From Massilia sp. METH4 (GTDB lineage: Bacteria; Pseudomonadota; Gammaproteobacteria; Burkholderiales; Burkholderiaceae_D): a stretch of 64,000 nt of DNA. Both the position numbers and the translations under genes were made by a program. The notes under the pieces were generated by a model. It saw only the letters and a program-made list of their open reading frames with translations. It had not been told where the DNA came from and did no database searches. Shown piece after piece: positions 53,006 through 62,865 of the stretch; position 1 is the stretch's first letter; each line of letters opens with the position of its first letter. The stretch lies in the NCBI RefSeq assembly GCF_037094685.1, contig NZ_CP146614.1, positions 496,001 to 560,000 on the forward strand, given 5' to 3'.

Positions 53006-53317
53006 TCAGAAGAGATTTTCCTGCGGGGTCAGCGCACTGTCGAGGATGCGGTGCATCGCGGCGATCTTGTGCTGCACCTCCAGCAGGGAGATTTCGGACA
53101 GCGGCCCGGCCGGCGCCTTCGCCGTCAGGAACTCGGCCGCCATCGACAGCGCGGCCATCACGGCGATGCGGTCGTTGCCCTTCACCTTGCCGGTGTCGCG
53201 AATGGTGGTCATTTTCTTGTCCAGCAGCGCGGCGGCCTCGCGCAGCGCGCGTTCTTCACCGTCCTTGCAGACGAGGCGGTACGACGAGCCCAGGATGTTG
53301 ACGTCCACGTTGCTCAT
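53006..53317 (-). CDS. zapA: Cell division protein ZapA
   Basis: 103 residues. An N-terminal beta-alpha-beta FtsZ-binding part (VDVNILGSSYRLVCKDGEERALREAAALLDKKM) is followed by a long C-terminal helix for dimer and tetramer formation. It cross-links FtsZ protofilaments at the division ring. Its ATG overlaps the stop of the coiled-coil gene upstream (4 nt), and 6S RNA follows 50 nt downstream. Confidence 0.93.
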   Translation of the reverse strand: MSNVDVNILGSSYRLVCKDGEERALREAAALLDKKMTTIRDTGKVKGNDRIAVMAALSMAAEFLTAKAPAGPLSEISLLEVQHKIAAMHRILDSALTPQENLF

Positions 53318-53550
53318 GATTGGAGGTCCTCTTTCTCGGGGTTGGCGTCCGCCGACTCCAGCGGGGGGATATGTTCCAGCAACGCCGACACGCGTGCATG
53401 CGCTTCGGCCAGCCGCTTCTGGTGGCCGAGATTTTCAGCGACAAGCGCCGCATTGGCTTGGCGCAGCTGCGCATTCTCGCGACGCAATGACTGCGTCAGC
53501 TCGGCCAACTGCTCGATCTTGTCGGAAAGTTCTTGGAAATCTGCAATCAT
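53314..53550 (-). CDS. ZapB-like small coiled-coil protein
   Basis: 78 residues, nearly all a heptad-repeat coiled coil (FQELSDKIEQLAELTQSLRRENAQLRQANAALVAENL) with an acidic tail. Size, fold and position upstream of zapA match the TIGR02449 / ZapB-like proteins of betaproteobacteria. Likely a divisome partner of ZapA; true orthology with E. coli ZapB is not shown. Translationally coupled to zapA. Confidence 0.85.
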   Translation of the reverse strand: MIADFQELSDKIEQLAELTQSLRRENAQLRQANAALVAENLGHQKRLAEAHARVSALLEHIPPLESADANPEKEDLQS

Positions 53551-53705
53551 CCCGCCACTATAGGGCTGCGCGATAACGGGGTCAACCGAATCGGCAACCT
53601 TCTACACTTAATTACATCTTAATGGCCGGCAAAGTCGCCGCACGGGTCGATGGCGGCGACAGCCGGGATGGCCGCTTGGGGGCGGCGGCATGTACGTTAG
53701 CGCTC

Positions 53706-53840
53706 TTAGGTGATCGCGCCGATGACCAGCAACATTGCGCCGCCGAACAGCACGCCGAGCGCCGCGCCGGCCGCCACGTTGATGGCCACGCGCACCCACT
53801 CCGGCGCGTGGAAGTCTCTCGGTAATTTCGTCTGGAACAT
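53706..53840 (-). CDS. Small membrane protein of unknown function
   Basis: 44 residues: a polar amphipathic start (MFQTKLPRDFHAPEWVRV) and one membrane helix rich in Gly/Ala (AAGAALGVLFGGAMLLVIGAI). GCGAGG lies 6 nt before the ATG. The frame stays open upstream to 54002, but that part contains tandem 12-bp repeats and is probably untranslated. Not recognised. Confidence 0.6.
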   Translation of the reverse strand: MFQTKLPRDFHAPEWVRVAINVAAGAALGVLFGGAMLLVIGAIT

Positions 53841-54097
53841 CGCAGCCTCGCTAAGGTTGGAGTAACCACGGAAATACATCGCAATCGACATCGCAACCGA
53901 CATCGCCAACGACATCGAGCCATGCGTTCGAACCGACCGCTGGGGTGTCGAATGCCGACGAATGCGAACGGACAGTTTGCGCCTGCGGCGCGGCTTTGTC
54001 AAAACACAAAGAGGCCGATCGACCGCCTGTTGCGCGAAGCCGGCCGCTTAGACGTTTTTCCAATATGAATTCTCTTGAAATCAAATATCACCATCCC
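53841..54097. other. Intergenic region with a short tandem repeat
   Basis: Three consecutive 12-bp units CATCGCAAYCGA-like at 53877-53912, then a degenerate one, lie between the small membrane protein and the groES promoter. No gene or RNA seen otherwise. Confidence 0.5.
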
Positions 54098-54132
54098 TAT
54101 AATTGTTGGCACTCGTTAGCCGAGAGTGCTAA
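54075..54132 (+). promoter_or_regulatory. groESL promoter and CIRCE operator
   Basis: TTGAAA (54075-54080), 17-nt spacer and TATAAT (54098-54103), followed by the CIRCE inverted repeat TTGGCACTC-N9-GAGTGCTAA (54106-54132), which differs from the consensus at one base. HrcA binding here blocks early transcription, so the operon is heat-inducible by HrcA release. No separate sigma-32 promoter was evident. Confidence 0.93.
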
Positions 54133-54170
54133 CAAAGATCACAACCTCACTGTACATAAGGAGTTTTTGT

Positions 54171-54461
54171 ATGAACCTTCGCCCCTTGCACGATCGCGTC
54201 ATCGTCAAACGCCTGGACCAGGAAACCAAGACCGCGTCGGGCCTGATCATCCCTGATGCCGCCGCCGAGAAGCCGGACCAGGGTGAAGTGCTGGCAGTGG
54301 GCAACGGCAAGGTTGCCGACAACGGCACCGTGCGTGCACTGGAAGTGAAAGTCGGCGACCGAGTTCTGTTCGGCAAGTACTCCGGCCAGGCTGTCAAGGT
54401 TGACGGCGAAGAACTGCTGGTGATGCGCGAAGAAGACATCCTGGCCGTCGTCAACAAGTAA
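54171..54461 (+). CDS. groES: Co-chaperonin GroES
   Basis: 96 residues, standard GroES length: [20 protein letters not shown] start, the mobile loop [20 protein letters not shown] that contacts GroEL, and the [30 protein letters not shown] end. Caps the GroEL ring. AAGGAG lies 7 nt before the ATG. First gene of the HrcA-controlled groES-groEL operon. Confidence 0.99.
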   Translation: MNLRPLHDRVIVKRLDQETKTASGLIIPDAAAEKPDQGEVLAVGNGKVADNGTVRALEVKVGDRVLFGKYSGQAVKVDGEELLVMREEDILAVVNK

Positions 54462-54482
54462 TACGACGCCGTCCCCTTTTGA

Positions 54483-56150
<1,668 letters not shown>

Positions 56151-56176
56151 TTGCCGGCTTAGCCGATACATCTGAA

Positions 56177-56206
56177 AAGGCTGCTTCCCCGGAAGCGGCC
56201 TTTTTT
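56177..56206 (+). terminator. groESL terminator
   Basis: Stem GGCTGCTTCC/GGAAGCGGCC with one G-U pair, followed by six T. Confidence 0.9.
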
Positions 56207-56488
56207 ATGGTGAATGGTCCGGAGAGTAGGAGCCCGCAGGCTCTTACCGTTCCGCGGGCGCGGAGCATGCTCCGCGAAACCCCTGCTCCACCCCCATTTT
56301 CTGAGCAATATTTCCTGGAAAATGGGGTACGTCCCCATTTTCCTCGCGTCCCCATTTTCCTCGTCCCCATTTTCCTGCTCATTTTCCTGCTTCGGGGGAC
56401 TCATGCCCGCCTGACTCGCTGGTCGGGACCGGCACAAACAACAACGGCTGCCGCAGCAGCCGTCCAAGCACATCGCAGGTGGTGATGC
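56207..56488. repeat. Repeat-rich intergenic region (family D)
   Basis: At 56291-56380 the unit CCCCATTTTCC recurs: an inverted pair at about 56292-56301 and 56318-56327, then three direct copies spaced 15-17 bp with GTCCCCATTTTCCT cores (about 56331, 56349, 56364). A separate perfect palindrome CGCGGAGCATGCTCCGCG is at about 56259-56276. No gene is supported in the 338 bp between groEL and the next gene. Confidence 0.7.
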
Positions 56489-56662
56489 TCAGGGCCGACG
56501 TCGCGCCAGGCCCGCGCCGACGGCGCTGCCGACGCCGACACCGAGGCCAATGCCCATCGCGAAGTTACCCATTGCAACACCGATCGCGCAGCCGATCGCT
56601 GCACCCAGGCTGATACCGAAGCCAACATAGCGCCCGGTGCGGTCGTCCGGTTCCATATCCAT
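56489..56662 (-). CDS. Small glycine-zipper membrane protein
   Basis: 57 residues: a short charged start (MDMEPDDRTGR), then two membrane-spanning glycine-zipper stretches (FGISLGAAIGCAIGVAMG, FAMGIGLGVGVGSAVGAGL) and an Arg tail. AGGAG lies 8 nt before the ATG. Small proteins like this are often called glycine zipper family proteins; function unknown. Confidence 0.7.
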   Translation of the reverse strand: MDMEPDDRTGRYVGFGISLGAAIGCAIGVAMGNFAMGIGLGVGVGSAVGAGLARRRP

Positions 56663-56935
56663 CTTGCGTCTCCTGTTCCGTGGTTGTTGTGGATTCAATA
56701 TACACCCGCTTTTCGATCCCTCTGCTGTTTTTTTAAGCGAAACGTCCCGCTTGAACAACGTTTTCAGACGCTTGCACGATACGCTTTTGCGCCGCATCAA
56801 GCGGCCTTTTCCCTGGCGACAGACCGCCAAAAATCCTGCCCGGAACCGCGCGCGTGCTGCACTGCACTGCTTGCGTGCGCCAACGCGGCGGTCGCGGTTT
56901 TATCATGCCGTTTGGACAAGACGAGCGAGAGCGAC

Positions 56936-58726
56936 ATGGCAGATACGGTAGGCGACTTCCTCCTGCAACGCCTGGGCGAATGGGGTGTGCGGCGCGTGTA
57001 CGGCTATCCCGGCGACGGCATCAACGGCATCATGGGCGCCTTCGGCCGGCAGGAAACCATCGAATTCATCCAGGTGCGGCACGAGGAAATGGCCGCCTTC
57101 ATGGCCACCGCGCACGCCAAATTCACCGGCGAAGTCGGCGTCTGCCTGGCCACCTCCGGCCCGGGCGCCGTACACCTGCTGAACGGCTTGTACGACGCCA
57201 AGCTCGATCACCAGGGCGTGGTCGCCATCGTGGGCCAGCAAAAGCGCATGTCCATCGGCAGCGACTACCAGCAGGAAGTGGACCTGCCCGCCCTGTTCAA
57301 GGACGTGGCCCACGAATACGTGCACATGGCCACCGACCCGGCCCAGGTGCGCCACCTGATCGATCGCGCCTTCCGCATCGCCAAGGAAGAGCGCGCGGTC
57401 ACCTGCATCATCTTCCCGAACGACGTGCAGGACCTGGAAGCGGTGCCCAGGCCGCCGCGCGAGCATGGCACCGTGGTCTCCGGCATCGGTGCCCTCACCC
57501 GCAGCCACGTGCCGTCGCAGCAGGCGCTCGAGCAGGCCGCGCGCATCCTCAACGAGGGCAAGAAGGTAGCGATCCTCGCCGGTGCCGGCGCCCTGCACGC
57601 GACCGACGAACTGATCGAGGTGGCCGACATCCTCGGCGCCGGCATCGCCAAGGCCCTGCTGGGCAAGGCCGCCGTGCCGGACGACCTGCCGTTCGTCACC
57701 GGCGCCATCGGCCTGCTCGGCACGAAGCCCAGCCATGACATGATGAGCGAATGCGACACGCTGCTGATGGTCGGCTCGAACTTCCCCTACAGCGAGCACC
57801 TGCCGAAGGAAGGCCAGGCGCGCGGCGTGCAGATCGACATCGACGCCCGGCGCGCCAGCGTGCGCTATCCCATGGAGTTCAACCTGATCGGCGATTCACG
57901 CGAGACGCTGCGCGCCTTGATCCCGCTCTTGCTGCGCAAGACCGACCGGCAGTGGCAGGACGATATCCGCGCCAACGTGGAGCGCTGGTGGCGCGTGCTG
58001 GAAGGCCGCGCCATGAACGACGCCAACCCGATCAACCCGCAACGCGTGTTCTGGGAACTGTCGCCGCGGCTGCCGGACGGGTGCATCGTGGTCGGCGATT
58101 CCGGCTCGGCCACCAACTGGTACGCGCGCGACGTGAAGATCCGCCGCGGCATGATGACCAGCGTCTCCGGCGGCCTCGCCACGATGGGTTGCGCGGTGCC
58201 GTATGCGATCGCCGCCAAGTTCGCGTATCCGGACCGGCACGTGATCGCGCTGGTGGGCGACGGCGCCATGCAGATGAACGGCATCAATGGCTTGATCACG
58301 ATCGCCAAGTACTGGCCGCGCTGGGGCAACGGCAAGCTCGTCGTCATGGTGCTCAACAACCGCGACCTGAACCTCGTCACGTGGGAAGAGCGCGTGATGG
58401 GTGGCAATCCGAAATTCGAAAGCTCGCAGGTCATGCCCGATTTCCCGTATGCGCAATACGCGCAACTCCTGGGCCTGAAAGGTATCCGCATCGACAGCCC
58501 GGACGCGGTGGCGGCCGGCTGGGAAGCGGCGCTCGCGTCGGATCGCCCCTGCGTGCTGGAAATGGTGACGGACCCGCACGTGCCGCCGCTGCCGCCGGAC
58601 GTGCCGGCCAAGCAGGCCGCCGCCTACTTCAAGGCGCTGCTGAAGGGCGATCCGGACGCGCTGGCGACGGTGCGCGCCAGTATCAAGGAGACATGGGAGT
58701 CGTGGTTCCCGCCCAGGAAGGACTAG
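56936..58726 (+). CDS. Thiamine pyrophosphate-dependent enzyme, pyruvate oxidase (PoxB)-like
   Basis: 596 residues with the three-domain TPP enzyme layout. The N-terminal Pyr domain holds the catalytic Glu in VRHEEMAAFMATAHAKFTG (E50/E51). The middle FAD/adenine-binding-like domain has VAILAGAGALHA. The C-terminal PP domain has the TPP/Mg motif G441-D-G-x(about 27)-LNN. Closest in style to ubiquinone-linked pyruvate oxidase PoxB, which makes acetate at the membrane; related oxo-acid decarboxylases cannot be ruled out. The start at 56936 is chosen from the canonical N-terminus. It stands alone on the plus strand, 84 nt before the next gene. Confidence 0.85.
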   Translation: MADTVGDFLLQRLGEWGVRRVYGYPGDGINGIMGAFGRQETIEFIQVRHEEMAAFMATAHAKFTGEVGVCLATSGPGAVHLLNGLYDAKLDHQGVVAIVGQQKRMSIGSDYQQEVDLPALFKDVAHEYVHMATDPAQVRHLIDRAFRIAKEERAVTCIIFPNDVQDLEAVPRPPREHGTVVSGIGALTRSHVPSQQALEQAARILNEGKKVAILAGAGALHATDELIEVADILGAGIAKALLGKAAVPDDLPFVTGAIGLLGTKPSHDMMSECDTLLMVGSNFPYSEHLPKEGQARGVQIDIDARRASVRYPMEFNLIGDSRETLRALIPLLLRKTDRQWQDDIRANVERWWRVLEGRAMNDANPINPQRVFWELSPRLPDGCIVVGDSGSATNWYARDVKIRRGMMTSVSGGLATMGCAVPYAIAAKFAYPDRHVIALVGDGAMQMNGINGLITIAKYWPRWGNGKLVVMVLNNRDLNLVTWEERVMGGNPKFESSQVMPDFPYAQYAQLLGLKGIRIDSPDAVAAGWEAALASDRPCVLEMVTDPHVPPLPPDVPAKQAAAYFKALLKGDPDALATVRASIKETWESWFPPRKD

Positions 58727-58810
58727 TCCCGCTCCGGCGAGGGCGCCGCCACGCCGCGCTTTCGATTACCATGGGCGCCACATGGACAGAATGGATACCA
58801 AGAGCGCCGC

Positions 58811-59314
58811 ATGAGCAAATCCTCCCACCTCCCCGCCTTCGCCGGCGCCCTGGCCGGGCTGCTGGCCGCCGCATTCGGGGCGTGGTACCTGTATCCGCAG
58901 CACGTGGGGCCCGGCAATGCGCCGGCGCGGCCGGCCACCACCACGCCTGCCGCTCCTGCCGCTCCTGTCACTTCGGCCCCTGCCGCGCCGAGGCAGGCGC
59001 TGACCCGCGACCAGGCCGTGGCGCGCCTGATGGCACTGCCCGAGCTGCAAGCCTGGGCAAGGCAGATCGAGACCGCGTCAGGCGGCAAGGTGCGCGGCGC
59101 CGTGATCCCCTTCGACCCGGCGCTGCGCGCGGTGGACGGCAGGCAGTACCACCAGCTGAGCTTCGTGGAGAACCGGCCCGAGGCCGCCGTGACCTGGCAA
59201 AGCTTCCTGGTCGGCGCGGCCGATGGCGAGATCCTCGTCGAGGACGATCAAACGCTGCTGCCGCTGGCACGCTGGCGCACCGAACAACGGCCGATGGAAC
59301 GGGCCGCCCGCTGA
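58811..59314 (+). CDS. Membrane-anchored hypothetical protein
   Basis: 167 residues. One N-terminal membrane helix (about 8-28: FAGALAGLLAAAFGAWYLY), a Pro/Ala/Thr linker to about 60, then a soluble domain of about 100 residues with YHQLSFVENRPEAAVTWQSF and ILVEDDQTLLPLARW that recalls PepSY-like modules. No family named. Preceded by a short AGAGCGCCGC region without a strong ribosome site. Lies between the PoxB-like and GST genes on the same strand. Confidence 0.6.
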   Translation: MSKSSHLPAFAGALAGLLAAAFGAWYLYPQHVGPGNAPARPATTTPAAPAAPVTSAPAAPRQALTRDQAVARLMALPELQAWARQIETASGGKVRGAVIPFDPALRAVDGRQYHQLSFVENRPEAAVTWQSFLVGAADGEILVEDDQTLLPLARWRTEQRPMERAAR

Positions 59315-59347
59315 ACATCCCCTGGATCGGAACGGAGAACGAGACCG

Positions 59348-59989
59348 ATGTACACCCTGTACTACTCCCCTGGCGCGGCGAGCCTTGCCGTGCACGCCGC
59401 GCTGCACGACACGGGCGCGCCCCATCGGCTGGTGAACGTCGATCTCGACGTGCCCCGCACGGAAGACTACCTGCGCCTGAACCCGCAGGGCACCGTGCCC
59501 ACCCTGGACATCGACGGCCTGGCACACCGCGAATCGGCCGCCATCCTGATGCTGCTGACCGAACGCCACCCGGAAGCCGGCCTGGCGCCCGCCCCCGGGG
59601 CGCCCGACCGGGGCGCGTGGCTGCAGTGGAGCGTGGCGCTCGCCACCTCGCTCGGCGGCCCGTTCCGGCTGTGGTTCTACCCGCAGGACCTGGGGCTCGA
59701 TGCCCATGACGAGCAAAGCCGCGCACCGATCCGCCGCACCCTCGAGGCAGGCTTCGAACGCATCGCCTCGCACCTGGCCGCGCATGGCCCATACCTGCTG
59801 GGCGAACATTTCAGCACGGCCGACTACCAGCTATGCATGTACCTGCGCTGGTCGCGCGCGATGCCGAAGCCGGCCACCGAATGGCCGGAACTGGAGCGGC
59901 TGGCACGGCTCGTCACCGCCCGGCCCGCGTGGCGCCGCGCCGTCGGGCACGAAGGCTTGCGTGGCTGGCTGCTCGACGAGGCGCAGTAA
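59348..59989 (+). CDS. Glutathione S-transferase family protein
   Basis: 213 residues: a thioredoxin-like N-terminal domain (MYTLYYSPGAASLAVHAALHD; the Ser of SPGAAS acts as the glutathione-activating residue in beta-class GSTs; GTVPTLDIDG with cis-Pro; ESAAILMLLTE gamma-glutamyl site) and an all-helical C-terminal domain with DYQLCMYLRW. Cytoplasmic detoxification or reductive role, substrate unknown. GGAGA precedes the ATG. Confidence 0.9.
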   Translation: MYTLYYSPGAASLAVHAALHDTGAPHRLVNVDLDVPRTEDYLRLNPQGTVPTLDIDGLAHRESAAILMLLTERHPEAGLAPAPGAPDRGAWLQWSVALATSLGGPFRLWFYPQDLGLDAHDEQSRAPIRRTLEAGFERIASHLAAHGPYLLGEHFSTADYQLCMYLRWSRAMPKPATEWPELERLARLVTARPAWRRAVGHEGLRGWLLDEAQ

Positions 59990-59992
59990 CAG

Positions 59993-60007
59993 TACAATCA
60001 CGCCATG
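59993..60007 (+). promoter_or_regulatory. Leaderless-type -10 element
   Basis: TACAAT (59993-59998) sits 6 nt before the ATG at 60005; no Shine-Dalgarno sequence is present. The GST stop codon immediately precedes it. Confidence 0.5.
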
Positions 60008-60646
60008 TTCAAGAAACTCCTCGCCGCGCTGACGTCGCGCCGGCACGCCGCCCCAATCCTGCCCTACCAGCAGGACGAACTGAACCAGTTGTACCAGATG
60101 CTGTTCTGCGACGATCCGCAACTGGTGAAGCAGGGTCCGGAGACAGCCTCGCTGTTCGGCGCCGCACCCGATCCGCGCGTGGTGCAGACCATCGGCGAAG
60201 ATCCCGCCGAGGAAAGCCGCGTGCGGCTGCTGGCCTGGCAATGGCTGCGCGCCGCCGGCCAGCCCGTCGCGTCGCGCGAATTGCTGGGCGTGGTCGTCGA
60301 GGTGCCCCTCGAAGGCGGCCTGGACGTGCTGGCCGCCTATGCGGACGGCAGCGTGCGCTACATCCACCATACTGGCCGCGTGGCCGTCTTCGAAGGCGCG
60401 CCGGACGACGTCGCCCGGCAAGCCAAGCTGCTGGTGCATGCGGCGATCCCGCTGGCCGCCCGCGGCACCGTCAAGAACCGGGCGGCGGCGCCGACGCTTG
60501 GCAGTATCCGCCTGTCGCTGCTGGCCGCGGACGGCTTGCATGTGCGCGACGGCACGTTCGGCGACATCGACCGCGACCAGGTCGCTTCCCCCGTGCTGAG
60601 GGAAGCGCAGCGCCTGCTCGACGCCGTCGTCAAGCCGGGTTCGTGA
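60005..60646 (+). CDS. Hypothetical protein, probably from a leaderless mRNA
   Basis: 213 residues, soluble, no signal. Opens with a basic helix (MFKKLLAALTSRRH), then DELNQLYQMLFCDDPQLVK, a VVVEVPLEGGLDVLAAYADGSVRYIHHTGR beta segment and a C-terminal DIDRDQVASPVLREAQRLLDAV helix. A conserved-looking betaproteobacterial protein, but I cannot name a family. Its TACAAT box lies 6 nt before the ATG. The last 17 nt overlap the convergent MFS gene. Confidence 0.7.
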   Translation: MFKKLLAALTSRRHAAPILPYQQDELNQLYQMLFCDDPQLVKQGPETASLFGAAPDPRVVQTIGEDPAEESRVRLLAWQWLRAAGQPVASRELLGVVVEVPLEGGLDVLAAYADGSVRYIHHTGRVAVFEGAPDDVARQAKLLVHAAIPLAARGTVKNRAAAPTLGSIRLSLLAADGLHVRDGTFGDIDRDQVASPVLREAQRLLDAVVKPGS

Positions 60647-61862
60647 CCGGCGCGGGTGCCGGAACCGGCTGCACCTGCCCCGCCCACCAGAACGCGAACA
60701 GCGCCAGCGCCGCCGCCACCCAGCCGTTGATGCCGTAGCCGGCGATATGGCCGGCGCCATCCGTGTGCAGCCACGATCCGCCCAGCAGCGCACCGAGGCC
60801 GGTGCCGATCTGCGCCACCGCCGCGTTCGCGCTGAGGAAGGCGCCCCGCCGCTGCGGTTCCGGCACCGTCGTCATCAACGCCTGCAGCGGCACGTTGCGG
60901 CCGGACATGGCGACCATGAAGAATGGGAACAGCGCGATCAATGCCAGCAACGGCAGTTGCGGCAGGTGCGTTATCCCCAGCATCGGCAAAATCGACCAGA
61001 GCGCCGTGACGCGGTAGACGCGGTGCTTGCCGGCGCGGTCGGACCAGGTGCCGATCAGGCGCGACGTGAAGAAGGTGGCCAGGCCGCCAGCCAGGTAGAT
61101 CCACATGATGTCGCCGGGATGAACGCCCAGGTTCCCCACCAGTACCGGAGAGATGAACGGAATGATCAACATCCCGGACAGCATGGTCAGGAACGTCAGC
61201 AGGAAGGCGCGCAGGTGCGCCGGCACGCGCAGCAGTGCCGCCAGGTCCGGCAGCACGCGTGCCAGCGGCACGCGCTGGCCCAGGTGAGTCCCCAGCGCCG
61301 GCAGCACGCCCGCGGCCAGCAGCCAGATCGCCAGCGAAAACACGACCAGCAGGAAGAACGGCGACTGCCAGCCATAGCGCGCGGCCAGGCCCACGCCCAG
61401 CGGCACGCCGGCGATGGCGGCTATGCTGAACGACGTCATGACGACACCGGTGGCGGCACCGCGCCGCTGCGGCGGAATCAGGTCGCCGATGATGGCCATG
61501 CCGATCGCGCCCAGCACGCCGCCGGTCAGGCCGGCAAAGGCGCGCGACAGCACCAGCACCTGGAAGCTGGGCGCCAGCGCGCAGGCCAGGTTGGACAGGT
61601 TGAACAGCATGAATACCGTCAACAGCAGGCGTTTCCTGTCGAAGCGGTCGATATAGGCCGCAGCCAGCAGGCCGGACGCGCCGGCGCACCACGCATAGGC
61701 CGAGACGGCGCCGGAAAACTGCGCCGGGGTGATGGAAAACGCGTGCATCAGCTGGGGCGACAGCGGCATCATCACCATGAAATCCATGATCACGGTGAAT
61801 TGCGTGAGCGCCAGCAGCCACAGCACAAGGCGCTCGCGCGCCGGGGGAAGGGTCGTGGTCAT
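60630..61862 (-). CDS. MFS transporter (DHA1-type exporter)
   Basis: 410 residues, 12 predicted helices. Conserved motif A-like DRFDRKRLLL between helices 2 and 3, and motif C-like AIAGVPLGVGLAARYGW in helix 5, characteristic of drug:H+ antiporters. It lies 49 nt downstream of a His-rich PadR gene on the same strand, so the pair is probably one operon controlled by that regulator. The start at 61862 follows AAGAAGAAAAG. A metal or metal-chelate may be the substrate, judging only from the regulator. Confidence 0.85.
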   Translation of the reverse strand: MTTTLPPARERLVLWLLALTQFTVIMDFMVMMPLSPQLMHAFSITPAQFSGAVSAYAWCAGASGLLAAAYIDRFDRKRLLLTVFMLFNLSNLACALAPSFQVLVLSRAFAGLTGGVLGAIGMAIIGDLIPPQRRGAATGVVMTSFSIAAIAGVPLGVGLAARYGWQSPFFLLVVFSLAIWLLAAGVLPALGTHLGQRVPLARVLPDLAALLRVPAHLRAFLLTFLTMLSGMLIIPFISPVLVGNLGVHPGDIMWIYLAGGLATFFTSRLIGTWSDRAGKHRVYRVTALWSILPMLGITHLPQLPLLALIALFPFFMVAMSGRNVPLQALMTTVPEPQRRGAFLSANAAVAQIGTGLGALLGGSWLHTDGAGHIAGYGINGWVAAALALFAFWWAGQVQPVPAPAPVTNPA

Positions 61863-61911
61863 AGGCTTTTCTTCTTGTTGGGATGGCGGGTGGCGAGCAC
61901 CCGCCATGCGG

Positions 61912-62448
61912 TCAAGGCAATTGCCGAATCTCGTCCGCCGCGCGGCGCAGGATCGCGGAAATCTGCTCGGCGCGCGTCGCCGGCGCGGCCGGGTCGCGGC
62001 CCTTTTCGATGACGGCATGCTTGAGCTCATGCATCAGCGAACGCAGATCGTCGCGCCCGCCGGAACCGGGTTCGGACAGCCGACCCATCAACGCGTCGAC
62101 CATCTGGCGGTTCTCGTCCAGGAAGGCCTGCCCTTCCGGGGTGATCGAATGCAGCTTCTTGTTGCCCTCGGTGCTGATCGACACGTGCCCCATATCGTAC
62201 AGCATCGCCATCAGCGGATAGATGGCCCCTGGGCTGGGCGCATAGCCGCCGCCGACGCGGCCTTCCAGCTCCTTGATGATTTCATAGCCGTGGCGCGGCT
62301 TTTCCGCGATCAATTGCAGCACCACGTAGCGCATCGCACCCGCATCGAACCTGCGCGGCCCGCGACCCGCCCCATGGCCGCCTTGGCCGCCGCGGTGGTG
62401 GTGGTGTTCGTGCGAGTGGAAGACGTGATGTTGGAACTTGTGAAACAT
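61912..62448 (-). CDS. PadR family regulator with His-rich N-terminus (YqjI-like)
   Basis: 178 residues. The first 30 hold ten histidines (MFHKFQHHVFHSHEHHHHRG), then a PadR winged helix (about 38-110: VLQLIAEKPRHGYEIIKELE, YAPSPGAIYPLMAMLYDMGHV) and a C-terminal dimerisation helix. E. coli YqjI has the same layout and senses nickel and iron through its metal-binding extension; by analogy this is a metal-responsive repressor. A tandem operator-like repeat lies just upstream at 62461-62487 and the MFS exporter gene follows, both probable targets. Confidence 0.88.
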   Translation of the reverse strand: MFHKFQHHVFHSHEHHHHRGGQGGHGAGRGPRRFDAGAMRYVVLQLIAEKPRHGYEIIKELEGRVGGGYAPSPGAIYPLMAMLYDMGHVSISTEGNKKLHSITPEGQAFLDENRQMVDALMGRLSEPGSGGRDDLRSLMHELKHAVIEKGRDPAAPATRAEQISAILRRAADEIRQLP

Positions 62449-62460
62449 GTGGACTCCTTA

Positions 62461-62487
62461 AGATATATCGTATTGAGATATATCGTA
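62461..62487. promoter_or_regulatory. Putative PadR operator
   Basis: Two exact direct copies of AGATATATCGTA (62461-62472 and 62476-62487), 15 bp apart centre to centre, each holding the palindrome GATATATC. They lie 13 nt before the padR start codon, across the probable promoter. Confidence 0.65.
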
Positions 62488-62527
62488 AACGTTCTACGGA
62501 GAAGTGCAAGAAGAATTTTTCATGGCT

Positions 62528-62586
62528 GAGCTCGTGTCTCGCGGTGCCTGGCACCAAGTGACGTGGCACGAGAGGGACATGGGCTC
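62528..62586. repeat. Dispersed palindromic repeat, family B (degenerate)
   Basis: Starts GAGCTCGTGTCTCG and contains GGTGCCTGGCACC like the copies at 18254 and 48118, but its right arm is longer and imperfect, ending GGGCTC. Confidence 0.7.
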
Positions 62587-62697
62587 GGCCGCTCTTATTG
62601 CCGCGCTTACAATTTTTTATTTGCGGTATGGTTGGCTCATCGCCGCGGCGCATCGAGCCATGCCGTGGTGCAATGAAACCAACCGACAGGAGGATGT

Positions 62698-62802
62698 ATG
62701 CGCAAGATGATCATGATGGCCATAGCCGGCTTCCTATGGAAAAAGGTGCAGGCGCGGATGCTGCGGCGCGCGCCGGTGCAGAAGACGTGGCGCGGCTATT
62801 GA
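62698..62802 (+). CDS. 34-residue basic small protein
   Basis: 34 codons with a perfect AGGAGG site 5 nt before the ATG. The product starts MRKMIMMAIAGFLWKKVQAR and ends APVQKTWRGY: a short hydrophobic N-terminal half and a strongly basic C-terminal half, suggesting a membrane-surface helix. A strong terminator follows 19 nt after the stop. Not recognised. Confidence 0.6.
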   Translation: MRKMIMMAIAGFLWKKVQARMLRRAPVQKTWRGY

Positions 62803-62818
62803 GGCCGTGGCTGGAAAT

Positions 62819-62847
62819 GAAAACGCCGGGGTGACCCGGCGTTTTTT
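62819..62847. terminator. Intrinsic terminator
   Basis: Nine-bp stem AACGCCGGG/CCCGGCGTT (62822-62843) with T6 on the plus strand and a shorter T-run on the minus strand, so it may also end the glk-hexR transcript. Confidence 0.88.
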
Positions 62848-62865
62848 CGTGGAGCGGAAAAAAAA

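Noticed and set aside
56291..56380. CRISPR array at the CCCCATTTTCC repeats
   Set aside because: Units are too short, spacing is 15-17 bp with similar spacers, and no cas gene is present.
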